64,000 nt of DNA from Sphingobacterium sp. FBM7-1. Its GTDB lineage: Bacteria > Bacteroidota > Bacteroidia > Sphingobacteriales > Sphingobacteriaceae. Of this stretch, positions 17,977-26,928 are shown in pieces. Position numbers and translations under genes: made by a program. Position 1 is the stretch's first letter. Each line of letters starts with the position of its first letter. The DNA is taken from assembly GCF_020687765.1 (NCBI RefSeq), contig NZ_JAJEWJ010000002.1, forward strand, positions 496,001 through 560,000. Reading direction: 5' to 3'. Under the pieces are notes generated by a model that made no database searches, was not told where the DNA came from, and saw only the letters and a list, made by a program, of their open reading frames with translations.

Positions 17977-18939
17977 ATGAATAGATTTTTTTCGGTTGCA
18001 GATATTGATGATTTGGACTTGGTTGTTAAAGAAGCCCTGTCGATAAAAGCTGATCCCTATAGATGGCGGGAATTAGGTAAGAACAAAACGTTAGGTTTAG
18101 TGTTTTTAAATCCTAGCCTGCGAACACGCTTGAGTACGCAAAAAGCGGCAATGAGTCTCGGAATGGATGTCATGGTAATTAATATGGATAAAGAAGGTTG
18201 GGCCTTAGAAACGCGAGATGGTGTTATCATGAATGGAACAACCGTGGAGCATATTCGGGAGGCTGCAGCTGTGATGGGGCAATATTGTGATATTTTAGGC
18301 TTACGTTCTTTCCCAAGTTTGAAAGATAAGGAAGCAGATTATACCGAGGAGTTGTTTAATAAATTCATGAAATTTTGTGGCGTTCCGGTAGTCTCCTTAG
18401 AGAGTGCTACGCGTCATCCTTTGCAAAGTCTTACCGATTTGATAACTATCATGGAGCATAAAACCGTAGCTCAGCCTAAGGTCGTTTTGGCTTGGGCACC
18501 CCACGTGAAAGCGTTGCCTCAGGCTGTGCCTAATTCATTCTCAGAATGGATGTGCGCGGCCCAAGAACAAAAATTAGTCGATTTTACGATTGTACATCCT
18601 AATGGATACGAATTGGATAAAGGCTTTACTAAGGGAGCAAAAATTGCATACGATTTAGGAGATGCATTAAAAGACGCTGATTTTGTATATGTTAAAAATT
18701 GGTCTTCTTATGAAGATTACGGACAAGTTCCTTCTGTAAAGGGAGATTGGTTGATGACCAATGAAAAACTGCGTATGACAAATAACGCGGCTGTTATGCA
18801 TTGTCTACCGGTACGTAGAGATTTAGAGTTGTCTTCGGAGATTCTAGACGGACCGAATTCTTTGGTTGTCAAAGAAGCAGGAAACCGCGTGTGGGCCGCT
18901 CAGGTCGTATTGAAACGCATGTTGGAAAATCTTAAATAG
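17977..18939 (+). CDS. argF': N-succinylornithine/N-acetylornithine carbamoyltransferase
   Basis: Transfers carbamoyl from carbamoyl phosphate to an acylated ornithine, unlike classical ornithine carbamoyltransferase. The 320 aa protein has the carbamoyl-phosphate loop SLRTR (residues 47-51), HPLQSLTD, and HCLPVRR near the C-terminus. It aligns by eye with Bacteroides fragilis N-succinylornithine transcarbamylase (MNGTTVEH region). The specificity residue, Pro90 in that enzyme and Glu92 in Xanthomonas N-acetylornithine transcarbamylase, is Val90 here (codon 18244-18246). From what is known of that position, absence of Glu favours succinyl. Lies 72 bases after argD. Confidence 0.9.
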   Translation: MNRFFSVADIDDLDLVVKEALSIKADPYRWRELGKNKTLGLVFLNPSLRTRLSTQKAAMSLGMDVMVINMDKEGWALETRDGVIMNGTTVEHIREAAAVMGQYCDILGLRSFPSLKDKEADYTEELFNKFMKFCGVPVVSLESATRHPLQSLTDLITIMEHKTVAQPKVVLAWAPHVKALPQAVPNSFSEWMCAAQEQKLVDFTIVHPNGYELDKGFTKGAKIAYDLGDALKDADFVYVKNWSSYEDYGQVPSVKGDWLMTNEKLRMTNNAAVMHCLPVRRDLELSSEILDGPNSLVVKEAGNRVWAAQVVLKRMLENLK

Positions 18940-18957
18940 TAAAGTATTTTATAGTTT

Positions 18958-19752
18958 ATGGGAAGTGGATTACATGTCATCAAAATTGGCGGAAACGTTA
19001 TAGATGATGATACACAGTTGCAGAGTTTTTTGGAAAAATTTGCGGCGCTGCAAGGGAAAAAAATATTAGTCCACGGTGGAGGAAAGATTGCAACACGGAT
19101 TGCGGCAGATCTTGGGATAGAAGCAAAAATGATTAATGGTCGACGTATTACGGATAAGCCGATGTTAGATGTGGCTACTATGGTGTATGCCGGCTTAACA
19201 AATAAACATGTAGTTTCTTCTCTTCAGAAATTCGGCTGCGACGCGTTGGGGTTGTCAGGTGCAGACGGTAACGCTATTAAAGCTGTTAAACGACCTGTTA
19301 GGGATATCGACTATGGATACGCGGGTGATATTTTAGTGGACTCTGTAAATGTTCTTAGTATAAAGAAATTTTTAGAAGCCGGATTCACTCCCGTTTTTTC
19401 CGCTATTACGCACAACGGTTTAGGACAGTTGTTAAATACAAATGCCGACACGATTGCATCGGCGCTAGCAGTTTCTTTGGCGAAAATATATGAAACAAAG
19501 CTGATTTACTGTTTCGAAAAGGACGGCGTATTGCGTGACGTGAACAAACCCGAATCGATTATCAAATCTATAAATGCAGATGAGTTCGAGCAGTTGAAGA
19601 CAGAGAAAGTTATTTATGAGGGAATGATTCCGAAGCTTGAAAACGCTTTTGAAGCGCTTGGTAAGGGAGTGAAATATATATACATAGGCAATGCTTTAAA
19701 TTTGCATAAATACCAACAAGGAGAGTTTGGTACTTGTCTCTTGCCTAAATAG
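18958..19752 (+). CDS. argB: N-acetyl/succinylglutamate kinase
   Basis: Phosphorylates the gamma-carboxylate of N-acylglutamate, the second step of arginine synthesis. The 264 aa protein belongs to the amino-acid kinase family: KIGGNVID at the N-terminus, VHGGGKIATRIA for the phosphate-binding glycines, NGRRITDKPMLDVATMVYAG for the acylglutamate site, and NTNADTIASALA near the C-terminal ATP site. The long N-terminal helix of arginine-sensitive hexameric kinases is absent, so direct arginine feedback on this enzyme is not obvious. Starts 18 bases after argF. Confidence 0.93.
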   Translation: MGSGLHVIKIGGNVIDDDTQLQSFLEKFAALQGKKILVHGGGKIATRIAADLGIEAKMINGRRITDKPMLDVATMVYAGLTNKHVVSSLQKFGCDALGLSGADGNAIKAVKRPVRDIDYGYAGDILVDSVNVLSIKKFLEAGFTPVFSAITHNGLGQLLNTNADTIASALAVSLAKIYETKLIYCFEKDGVLRDVNKPESIIKSINADEFEQLKTEKVIYEGMIPKLENAFEALGKGVKYIYIGNALNLHKYQQGEFGTCLLPK

Positions 19753-19832
19753 GCTGACGATGTATTGAAACTATACAAGTGCAAATAGACAGGTTAACTG
19801 CACCACCATTAAATAATTTTTACGGCTGAAAT

Positions 19833-20633
19833 ATGAGCAAAATAACAATAATAGGGAGTGGAAACATTGGGCTTTCTCTTGCTAAAGGACTTGTAAAGTC
19901 TGGACAATACATATCCGAAGATATCACGCTCACCCGCAGAAGTCTCGTTAACCTCCAAGAGGAGGCTGCTCTGGGGTTTCAGGTTAGTGATGACAATACC
20001 CAAGCCGTCATGGAGGCGGAAATAGTGGTGTTAGCGATTTTACCACAGCAACTTCGTAGAGTTTTAGAAGATATTAAAGATACATTGCACACCCAACAAA
20101 TTTTAGTTTCGGTTATTTCGGGGGTAAATTGTGCTGATATTAAACAAGTATTGGGTGACGATAAAGTAGTCGTCCGTGCCATGCCGAACACAGCTATTGC
20201 TATAGGGCAGTCGATGACTTGTATAGCAGCAGATAATGCGTCCGATACTGTAACAGACCGGGTGCAACGACTGTTCGAGTCAGTAGGATCGGTCGTGGTG
20301 ATTCAAGAAGACTTGATGACGTCTGCTACCGCACTATGCGCGTGTGGTATTGCTTTTTTTCTCAGAGCTATTCGGGCAGCCTCACAGGGCGGTGTTGAAA
20401 TAGGTTTTCATGCACATGACGCTCTAAAAATGGCTGTACAAACCGCTAAGGGTGCTGCAGACTTATTATTACAGACCCAAAATCACCCTGAAGGCGAAAT
20501 TGATAAGGTGACCTCTCCAAAAGGGTGTACAATTGCTGGATTAAACGAAATGGAACATAACGGATTTAGTTCGGCGTTTATAAAGGGGATAAAGTTGTCC
20601 GCAGAGAAGGCAGGGGGATTGTATAATGAATAA
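19833..20633 (+). CDS. proC: Pyrroline-5-carboxylate reductase
   Basis: Last enzyme of proline synthesis, NAD(P)H-dependent. The 266 aa protein has the Rossmann motif IGSGNIGLSLAKGLV at the N-terminus, the VVRAMPNTAIAIGQS segment, and the C-terminal substrate/dimer domain with SPKGCTIAGLNEMEHNGF (the usual TSPGGTT region). A proC inside the arginine cluster is usual in Bacteroidota and ties proline and arginine synthesis together. Its last eight bases overlap argE. Confidence 0.93.
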   Translation: MSKITIIGSGNIGLSLAKGLVKSGQYISEDITLTRRSLVNLQEEAALGFQVSDDNTQAVMEAEIVVLAILPQQLRRVLEDIKDTLHTQQILVSVISGVNCADIKQVLGDDKVVVRAMPNTAIAIGQSMTCIAADNASDTVTDRVQRLFESVGSVVVIQEDLMTSATALCACGIAFFLRAIRAASQGGVEIGFHAHDALKMAVQTAKGAADLLLQTQNHPEGEIDKVTSPKGCTIAGLNEMEHNGFSSAFIKGIKLSAEKAGGLYNE

Positions 20634-21693
20634 GGAGATCGCTTATTTGATAGAAGAAGCGACGGCACTATTGAAAGAGATGATAGCGTTACCCTCTTTT
20701 AGTAAAGAAGAAAACGACACGGCAGACTTGTTATGTCGTTTTTTCAATGAAAGGGGAGTGGCGTATGAACGTATAGGTAATAATGTCTGGGCCTATAACA
20801 AATACAAAAATGAGACAAAACCGTGCATACTATTAAATTCTCATCATGATACGGTAAAGCCCAACCCAGGGTACACGAAGGATCCGTTTACACCTATCAT
20901 AGAGGAAGGGAAGTTATACGGGCTCGGAAGTAACGATGCGGGAGGGTGTTTGGTTTCGTTAATAGCAACGTTCTTATATTACTACGATAGGCAAGATTTA
21001 CGTTATAACCTCTGTTTATTAGCCTCTGCAGAGGAAGAAATCTCGGGGAAAAATGGTATTGAAGAAGCGATGAGACATATCGGTATGATGGATTTCGCTA
21101 TTGTGGGAGAGCCTACGCTATTAAATATGGCCGTCGCTGAAAAAGGGCTAATGGTACTTGATTGCGAAGCGGTAGGGCTTGCCGGACATGCCGCACGGGA
21201 AGAGGGAGACAATGCTATCTATAAAGCGATGGAAGCTATTAATTGGTTTCGTACCTTTCAGTTCCCGAAAGTTTCCTCTTTTCTAGGTCCCGTGAAAATG
21301 TCTGTAACAGTTATCAACGCAGGTACACAGCATAATGTTGTTCCGGCCTCTTGCACGTTCGTCGTTGATGTGCGTACCACAGATGTTTATAATAATCAGG
21401 AAGTTTTGGATATTATCCGTCAGCACGTCTCCGTTGAGGTGAATCCGCGTTCCACTAGACTTAATCCTTCTACCATTGCGGTGGATCACCCCATCGTTCT
21501 ATCTGGATTGGAGCTAGGTGCCCAGACATTCGGTAGTCCGACGATGAGTGATCAAGCGCTCTTGACAATTCCCTCAATAAAAGCAGGACCGGGAGATTCG
21601 GCAAGATCACATTCCGCGAATGAATTTATTTTTTTGAATGAAATTGAACAGGGTATTGTATTTTATATAAATTTACTCCAAAAAGTCCTATAA
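20626..21693 (+). CDS. argE: Acetyl/succinylornithine deacylase (M20 family)
   Basis: M20 zinc peptidase family. In this cluster it most likely removes the acyl group of the arginine intermediates, so the pathway is linear rather than using the ArgJ cycle. The 355 aa protein has the metal-site motifs NSHHDTVKP, GSNDAGGCL, EEEISGKNGIEEA, GEPT, and the C-terminal His in RSHSANEF. Family members also include DapE and peptidases, so the exact substrate is inferred from context. It overlaps proC by eight bases and its end overlaps the convergent regulator gene by six. Confidence 0.85.
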   Translation: MNKEIAYLIEEATALLKEMIALPSFSKEENDTADLLCRFFNERGVAYERIGNNVWAYNKYKNETKPCILLNSHHDTVKPNPGYTKDPFTPIIEEGKLYGLGSNDAGGCLVSLIATFLYYYDRQDLRYNLCLLASAEEEISGKNGIEEAMRHIGMMDFAIVGEPTLLNMAVAEKGLMVLDCEAVGLAGHAAREEGDNAIYKAMEAINWFRTFQFPKVSSFLGPVKMSVTVINAGTQHNVVPASCTFVVDVRTTDVYNNQEVLDIIRQHVSVEVNPRSTRLNPSTIAVDHPIVLSGLELGAQTFGSPTMSDQALLTIPSIKAGPGDSARSHSANEFIFLNEIEQGIVFYINLLQKVL

Positions 21694-22158
21694 AGTTATC
21701 TGTCTTTTTATGCTTTCTTCTAAGGAGATGATTGTCTCTGTACGTTGGATTCCTGTCATGGATTGAATATCCTCATTTAGTACTTTACGCAAGTGCGCGG
21801 TATCCCGACATACTATTTTCGCAAACATACTGTATTGGCCGGTACAATAATGAAGTTCCACAACTTCTTTTATATCTTGTAGCTGTTTTACGGCATCCGA
21901 GTATTGAGATCCTTTCTCTAAGTAAATTCCTAAGAAAGCGGTAATGTCAAAACCCACTTTTTGAGGATTAATAATTAATTGAGAACCGTTGATTATTCCG
22001 AGTTCTTCCATTTTTTTCATTCGAACGTGTATGGTTCCCCCCGAAACAATCAGTTTTTTGGCTATTTCGGTGTATGGAATTGATGCGTCATCCATTAAAA
22101 TAGACAAAATTTGTATGTCCAAGTTGTCTAGATCGTAATTTGAATACTTTTTATCCAT
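21688..22158 (-). CDS. Lrp/AsnC-family transcriptional regulator
   Basis: Feast/famine-type regulator that usually senses an amino acid. The 156 aa protein has an N-terminal winged helix-turn-helix (DNLDIQILSILMDDASIPYTEIAKKLIVSGGTIHVRMKKM, split here in words) and a C-terminal RAM effector domain (VELHYCTGQYSMFAKIVCRD). It is convergent with argE, overlapping it by six bases, so it is a plausible regulator of the neighbouring arginine/proline genes; this is inference from position. Two perfect palindromes lie directly upstream of its start. Confidence 0.9.
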   Translation of the reverse strand: MDKKYSNYDLDNLDIQILSILMDDASIPYTEIAKKLIVSGGTIHVRMKKMEELGIINGSQLIINPQKVGFDITAFLGIYLEKGSQYSDAVKQLQDIKEVVELHYCTGQYSMFAKIVCRDTAHLRKVLNEDIQSMTGIQRTETIISLEESIKRQITL

Positions 22159-22160
22159 AA

Positions 22161-22212
22161 AAAAACGCGTTTTTGCTTTTTTAAATTTTTTGTAAAAATA
22201 CTAAGTATTTTT
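22161..22212. promoter_or_regulatory. Two palindromes upstream of the Lrp-family gene
   Basis: A perfect 14-base palindrome at 22161-22174 (A5-CGCG-T5 type, written AAAAACGCGTTTTT) and a perfect 19-base palindrome at 22194-22212 (arms AAAAATACT and AGTATTTTT around one A). Both are in the short AT-rich gap between the regulator and the divergent gene at 22306. Good candidates for operator sites, probably autoregulatory. Confidence 0.5.
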
Positions 22213-22305
22213 TTTAAAAAATTTTATAATTCATAAAAAGCATAGAGTTTATTGTAAATATTTTATATAGGTGTTTTTATTTAGAATTTCGTATTTTTCA
22301 AAAAA

Positions 22306-23355
22306 ATGGTCATGGAAATCGAGGACGTCACTATATCGCACAAAAAGCCGATCTATCCAGTAGGTCCGGGGCTCAGCAAATATCTACGGATGTATCAAAG
22401 AGATGCTAAACTCCCTTTGACATATAAGGAACTGTTAAATTTTGTGGAGACAGTACCGGTGATGGATAAATATGGAAACGATACATTTTGGGAAACCCCT
22501 TTGTATCCTCCTCATATACAAGATCAATTGTATGAGTCGTTGCGCGTGGTATACGCTAAACTTAAAGCGTCAGGCAATACCCGTATTGTAGAACATAAGA
22601 TTATTGATAGAGTTGAATATTGTGCTTTTGGAAATACCAAACCCTTTCGAATTCGTATCATCAACCGGTTAAACGACGTATACGACTATTTTTACATTAA
22701 ACAGGCCGACGCTTCGCGAATATATGGCTTGGAATTAGAAGAAATTCTTTCCCCAAACCAAGTGAACTATTTGGTTGATCGAGAGACGTTGGTAGAAGAA
22801 CATATTGTTGGTATTCCAGGCGATGTGTTTAGTAAAGGTGGAATATATAATGCTGAATATAACCAGACCCGTATCGCGAAAGAATTCGTGAAATTTAACG
22901 AACGTTGTATTATCTCGTTATTGGGAGATATGCGGGCGTACAATTATGTTATGCAGATTACACCGGATTTTGATGATTTTCAATTCCGTATCCGGGCGAT
23001 CGATTTCGACCAACAATTTTACGAAGGGAATCCAAAAGTTTATATGCCACAATATTTCAAGGAAAATCTACCATATGTAAAACTAGCGATGGAGCACTTA
23101 ACTGAAAAAACGGTGTTGCAGTATCAGCAGGAAGAGCGTTCGTCTATTGTACATCGCGTCCGTAGTGAACGCCATCGCATCAAAGATTTGCGAGACGCGT
23201 CGAAATTGCAGACATTGTCAACTCCTGAAAATATCAGCAGACTACGAGAAGGCTATCGTGTATTTTATAATAATGAGGCTTATCTCGATTGCAAGTCGAT
23301 GACAGATATTGTCGAGCTAAATGTGAAGAATGTTATCCGCCAAGTGAAACTTTAG
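22306..23355 (+). CDS. Conserved hypothetical protein, possible kinase-like fold
   Basis: No family is recognised with certainty. The 349 aa protein lacks a signal peptide and membrane segments. Its middle resembles the catalytic core of protein-kinase-like phosphotransferases: an IK at residues 131-132 (YFYIKQAD) where the ATP-binding Lys sits, an acidic helix LELEEIL, a GDMRAYNYVM segment with Asp208 and Asn213 at the spacing of the HxDxxxxN catalytic loop, and an AIDFDQ motif (Asp233-Phe-Asp) in the place of the metal-binding DFG. The C-terminal part is basic and helical. Two in-frame ATGs (22306 and 22312) are possible starts. Divergent from the Lrp-type gene and ends three bases from ruvC. 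Confidence 0.7.
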   Translation: MVMEIEDVTISHKKPIYPVGPGLSKYLRMYQRDAKLPLTYKELLNFVETVPVMDKYGNDTFWETPLYPPHIQDQLYESLRVVYAKLKASGNTRIVEHKIIDRVEYCAFGNTKPFRIRIINRLNDVYDYFYIKQADASRIYGLELEEILSPNQVNYLVDRETLVEEHIVGIPGDVFSKGGIYNAEYNQTRIAKEFVKFNERCIISLLGDMRAYNYVMQITPDFDDFQFRIRAIDFDQQFYEGNPKVYMPQYFKENLPYVKLAMEHLTEKTVLQYQQEERSSIVHRVRSERHRIKDLRDASKLQTLSTPENISRLREGYRVFYNNEAYLDCKSMTDIVELNVKNVIRQVKL

Positions 23356-23358
23356 GGT

Positions 23359-23922
23359 TTAGCGTAGTCGACGTTGGTTGTCTTTTACAAAAGCCTCCCA
23401 TCCGGAATAGCTTTTGGTTGTCACACTACTATTTTGTTGGAATGCGTGACATACCGCGACAGCTAAACCATCTGTAGCATCTAAAAATTCCGGAGTTTCG
23501 TTAAACTGTAAAATCGTTTTTAGCATCTCCGCCACCTGTTCTTTACTCGCGTTGCCATTTCCAGTAACAGATTGTTTTATTTTACGGGGGGCATACTCAA
23601 AAATAGGTATATCGACACTTAATGCCGCCGCCATAGCTACACCTTGAGCTCTTCCCAGCTTCAACATAACTTGAATGTTTTTGCCGTAGAAAGGTGCTTC
23701 CAGTGCCACGCAATCAGGTTGATATTCCTGTATAAGAGACATGGTTTTTTTAAAAATACGCTGAAGCTTTAGTCCGTGGTCATCTAAATGCGTCATTTTA
23801 ACAACGCCGAGGCTTAAAAGTGATAGCTTCTGTCCAACCTGTTTGATTAATCCATAACCCATTACGGTTGTTCCTGGGTCTATCCCCAAAATAACCCGTT
23901 CCTTAGCCTTCTCTCTTTGCAT
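23359..23922 (-). CDS. ruvC: Crossover junction endodeoxyribonuclease RuvC
   Basis: Resolves Holliday junctions with RuvAB. The 187 aa protein has the RNase H-like active site: Asp in ILGIDPGTTVMGYG, Glu in VALEAPFYGKN, and the C-terminal acidic pair in DATDGLAVAVCHA. Length is slightly above the usual ~173 owing to a C-terminal tail. ruvA and ruvB are not in the window. Confidence 0.95.
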   Translation of the reverse strand: MQREKAKERVILGIDPGTTVMGYGLIKQVGQKLSLLSLGVVKMTHLDDHGLKLQRIFKKTMSLIQEYQPDCVALEAPFYGKNIQVMLKLGRAQGVAMAAALSVDIPIFEYAPRKIKQSVTGNGNASKEQVAEMLKTILQFNETPEFLDATDGLAVAVCHAFQQNSSVTTKSYSGWEAFVKDNQRRLR

Positions 23923-24014
23923 GTTACAATATTACGATTTTGCGATCTTAATCTTCCTTTCATACATAATTATTCTAATGAAAAATTAGTAACATTGTGC
24001 TTTTATTTGCATAA

Positions 24015-24989
24015 TTGACGAAACAACAAAAGAAATATCTCAACTTAGGAATTAAGTTAGCCATCGTTGGATTGGCAACATGGTTCATCATTTCTAAGAT
24101 TAACAACCAACAAAACCTCCACGAGTTTAAAACCTTATTACAAAACATTGATCGGTGGACTGTTCGCGGGACACTTGTTCTGGTTGTGATAATGATGTTG
24201 ATGAATTGGGCGATCGAGATTGTTAAATGGAAATACCTGAGTAAAAGAATCGAGGCTATCAGTTGGTGGAAGGCTATAAAATCAGTTTTTTGTGGCCTTA
24301 CTTGGGCCATATTTACTCCCAATAGAATCGGCGAATATGGAGGACGTATTCTACTGCTAAAGCCGCGCAACCGAGCCCGGGGGGCGATTGCAATGGGGGT
24401 TGGTCTTTTTGCTCAGCTTGTCCTCACCAGTGTGTTCGGCTCCTTGAGCATCGCCTGGTTTATCGCTACTTATCTTCCCACACCCGCTAGTGTGGAATTT
24501 GGCGTATGGGTACTGGCTACTATTTATGCATTGGCGTTTGTCATACTTTATTTTAATGTCCAATGGGTAGACTATTTAGTCGGCAAATTTCGATTTTTAC
24601 GAAAAATTAAGCCTTTTTTTTCCATTTTAGAAGACTTTACACCGCGTGAGCTTTTGCACGTCATTCTTTTATCGTTACTACGCTTTGTGATTTTCACCTC
24701 GCAGTATGTTTTATTGATGTTAGTTTTTCTGCCAGAGCTGCCGTTTGTTTCGATGATTTTAATGATTTTTATTTTATTTTTTATTCAATCAGCGGTTCCG
24801 TCGCTCGATATTTTTGATTTTAGTGTACGTAGTTTTGTAGCCAGCAATCTCTATGGTTATATCACCTCACAGGAAATTGCCGTTATGGCGATCGTTTCCT
24901 GCATTTGGTTTGTTAACCTTATCTTACCCGCTATTATAGGCTCCGTATTCGTTTTAAATGTGAATTATGTGGATGGCGACAGGTCTTGA
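24015..24989 (+). CDS. Flippase-like integral membrane protein (UPF0104/LPG-synthase TM type)
   Basis: A 324 aa polytopic protein with about eight hydrophobic segments, resembling the lysylphosphatidylglycerol-synthase TM region / AglD-like family, often linked to glycolipid or phospholipid handling. The NRIGEYGGRILLL segment is the family hallmark. The start is a TTG at 24015: the codon before it is a stop and the next in-frame Met lies some 55 residues in, inside the first membrane region. The paralogue at 28998-29915 has a similar N-terminus. The 3' end overlaps the next glycosyltransferase gene by 23 bases, suggesting coupled translation. Confidence 0.8.
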   Translation: MTKQQKKYLNLGIKLAIVGLATWFIISKINNQQNLHEFKTLLQNIDRWTVRGTLVLVVIMMLMNWAIEIVKWKYLSKRIEAISWWKAIKSVFCGLTWAIFTPNRIGEYGGRILLLKPRNRARGAIAMGVGLFAQLVLTSVFGSLSIAWFIATYLPTPASVEFGVWVLATIYALAFVILYFNVQWVDYLVGKFRFLRKIKPFFSILEDFTPRELLHVILLSLLRFVIFTSQYVLLMLVFLPELPFVSMILMIFILFFIQSAVPSLDIFDFSVRSFVASNLYGYITSQEIAVMAIVSCIWFVNLILPAIIGSVFVLNVNYVDGDRS

Positions 24990-26106
24990 TCTATTTCTCG
25001 TCATCATGACGGGAGTATACGTTGTTTTAGTGCTTTATATGTTGCGCGGATGGTTTCGTATTTCTTATTTTAAAGGGGGCGATCGTCCTATCCGTACTTC
25101 CGTTTCCGTACTAATTGCGGCCCGCAACGAAGAAGAGAATATCGCTCGTACGCTAGATTGTATTATCCAGCAAGATTTTCCCAAAGAACTTTTGCAAATC
25201 ATTGTGGTGGATGACCATTCTACCGATAATACAGCGGCTATTGTTGCTACTTATGCTTCGCGCGGTGTTACCTTGCTTTCATTAAACGAGGGAGACAAGC
25301 TAAATTCCTATAAAAAGTTGGCGATTACTCGGGGTATAGCTCAAGCTACTGGTGAGATAATTGTTACCACCGACGCAGACTGCCGTATGGGAGGAAGGTG
25401 GCTACGTACCGTTGTCAGTTTGTTCGAACAAACAAGCGCTGATATGGTTTCATCACCGGTAGCATACAATGAGGAGAAAGGTTATTTTGAACGATTACAG
25501 ACTTTAGAATTCTTATATCTTATCGGGTTAGGCGCTGCTGGTATAGGAAACAAAAATCCTACGACTTGTAATGGCGCAAATCTCGCTTACCGACGAAACT
25601 TATTTTACGAAATGGGGGGATTTAATGGTATAGATAATCTTGCTTCTGGCGACGATGAACTTTTTTTGCATAAGGTTGCGGAAAAAAAGCCGGAAAAAAT
25701 AAAATTCTGTAAGTCGAAGGATGCCATCGTATATACCGACGCGAAAGCAACACTTTCTGCATTTATTAACCAACGGAGACGTTGGGCGTCTAAAAGTACG
25801 AAATATAGAGACAAACGGGTCGTAATGTTAGGCGTAAGTATTTGGTTGTTCAATTTATCGTTAATAGCTGGCTTGGTACAGTTTATCGCCAACTTACCCA
25901 ACATCAACGTGTTATTTTTAGCAGCTTTGGCGATGAAATTTCTGGCTGAACTATTCTTCATATACCCACTTTGCCATCTGATAAATCGGCGTGCGTTGCT
26001 GATCAACTTATTGCCCCTGTCTATTATACATGCGATTTATCTCGTGTACATAGGGGTAGCAGGTAACGTAGGGAAATACGATTGGAAAGGAAGAAAGGTT
26101 AATTAG
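24967..26106 (+). CDS. Glycosyltransferase family 2, membrane anchored
   Basis: A 379 aa GT2 enzyme. There is an N-terminal membrane segment (FLVIMTGVYVVLVLYML), then the GT-A fold: SVLIAARNEEENIARTLDCI, VVDDHSTDNTAAIVA, the DxD-type VTTDADCRM, ASGDDELFLHKV as the acceptor-base region, and the QRRRWASKS motif typical of processive GT2 enzymes. Two or three hydrophobic segments end the protein. It overlaps the flippase-like gene upstream by 23 bases, so they probably act together on a membrane glycolipid or polymer; the sugar is unknown. Confidence 0.88.
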   Translation: MWMATGLDLFLVIMTGVYVVLVLYMLRGWFRISYFKGGDRPIRTSVSVLIAARNEEENIARTLDCIIQQDFPKELLQIIVVDDHSTDNTAAIVATYASRGVTLLSLNEGDKLNSYKKLAITRGIAQATGEIIVTTDADCRMGGRWLRTVVSLFEQTSADMVSSPVAYNEEKGYFERLQTLEFLYLIGLGAAGIGNKNPTTCNGANLAYRRNLFYEMGGFNGIDNLASGDDELFLHKVAEKKPEKIKFCKSKDAIVYTDAKATLSAFINQRRRWASKSTKYRDKRVVMLGVSIWLFNLSLIAGLVQFIANLPNINVLFLAALAMKFLAELFFIYPLCHLINRRALLINLLPLSIIHAIYLVYIGVAGNVGKYDWKGRKVN

Positions 26107-26107
26107 T

Positions 26108-26848
26108 TTACCGATCTTCTACCTTTGCTCTAATAATAGCTTCCGCTTTTTTCACGATTTCTTCTGTATTCATTCCGGTGGTATCTATCGGTTGTAATAC
26201 CTCCCAACTCATGGGAGTGAATGGACGTAAAGGAAAACTACCGTATTTTACCATCAAATAAGATCCCCTAATAGCAATTGGAACTACGAGTGCGTCAGGA
26301 TTCTTTTTTAAGATCGTGGCTATTCCCCCTACGGAAAAAGGCTTTATTTTCCCTGTTTTCGTACGGGTTCCTTCCGGAAAAATAAAGGCTGACCAATTTT
26401 TTGCTTTCATGTTATTGGCCAGTTTTAAAATTTCCGAAATCGATTGTTTAGGATCGTTACGGTCTATGTTTGCAGCACCACCATGTATTAGATTGTAAGA
26501 TATACTTGGGATTCCTGCCTTAGCGAGTTCAATTTTGGAAATAAATTTTCCATGGAACCGTCTCAAAAAATAAATCATGGGAGGAATATCAAAGGTACTT
26601 TGGTGATTCGCAACAAAAATAATTGGTCTTCCCGTCGGAATACTTTTGTTATCTACGAATCGTGTACGGTTAAAGAGCACATAGTTGCAGGCAACTAATA
26701 GGCCGTTTAAAAGGTCTACACTTTTTTTATGAGCCGCATATCCGCCAAGTTTAAAACAAATCCATTGTATAGGATGAAAGATTAGCAATGACACAGCAAA
26801 GCAGATATAAAATAGGGGTGTAAGTATATAACCAAGTGCTCTTCTCAT
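26108..26848 (-). CDS. plsC: 1-acyl-glycerol-3-phosphate acyltransferase (PlsC family)
   Basis: Membrane acyltransferase making phosphatidic acid or acylating a related lipid. The 246 aa protein has an N-terminal hydrophobic stretch and the four family blocks: VANHQSTFD (catalytic HX4D), NIDRND, FPEGTRTKTG (substrate phosphate binding) and VVPIAIRGS. It is convergent with the GT2 gene, with one base between the two stop codons. Confidence 0.92.
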   Translation of the reverse strand: MRRALGYILTPLFYICFAVSLLIFHPIQWICFKLGGYAAHKKSVDLLNGLLVACNYVLFNRTRFVDNKSIPTGRPIIFVANHQSTFDIPPMIYFLRRFHGKFISKIELAKAGIPSISYNLIHGGAANIDRNDPKQSISEILKLANNMKAKNWSAFIFPEGTRTKTGKIKPFSVGGIATILKKNPDALVVPIAIRGSYLMVKYGSFPLRPFTPMSWEVLQPIDTTGMNTEEIVKKAEAIIRAKVEDR

Positions 26849-26928
26849 CGGACTAAAATTTTGCGAATATACTATTATTGAATGAGTTTAGACGAAGGTT
26901 GGCATTGGTTTTGGAGAAGACTCATCAT

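Noticed and set aside
24015..24989. The TTG start of the flippase-like gene considered as a sign of truncation.
   Set aside because: The N-terminus after TTG resembles that of the paralogue at 28998-29915, so the gene looks full length.
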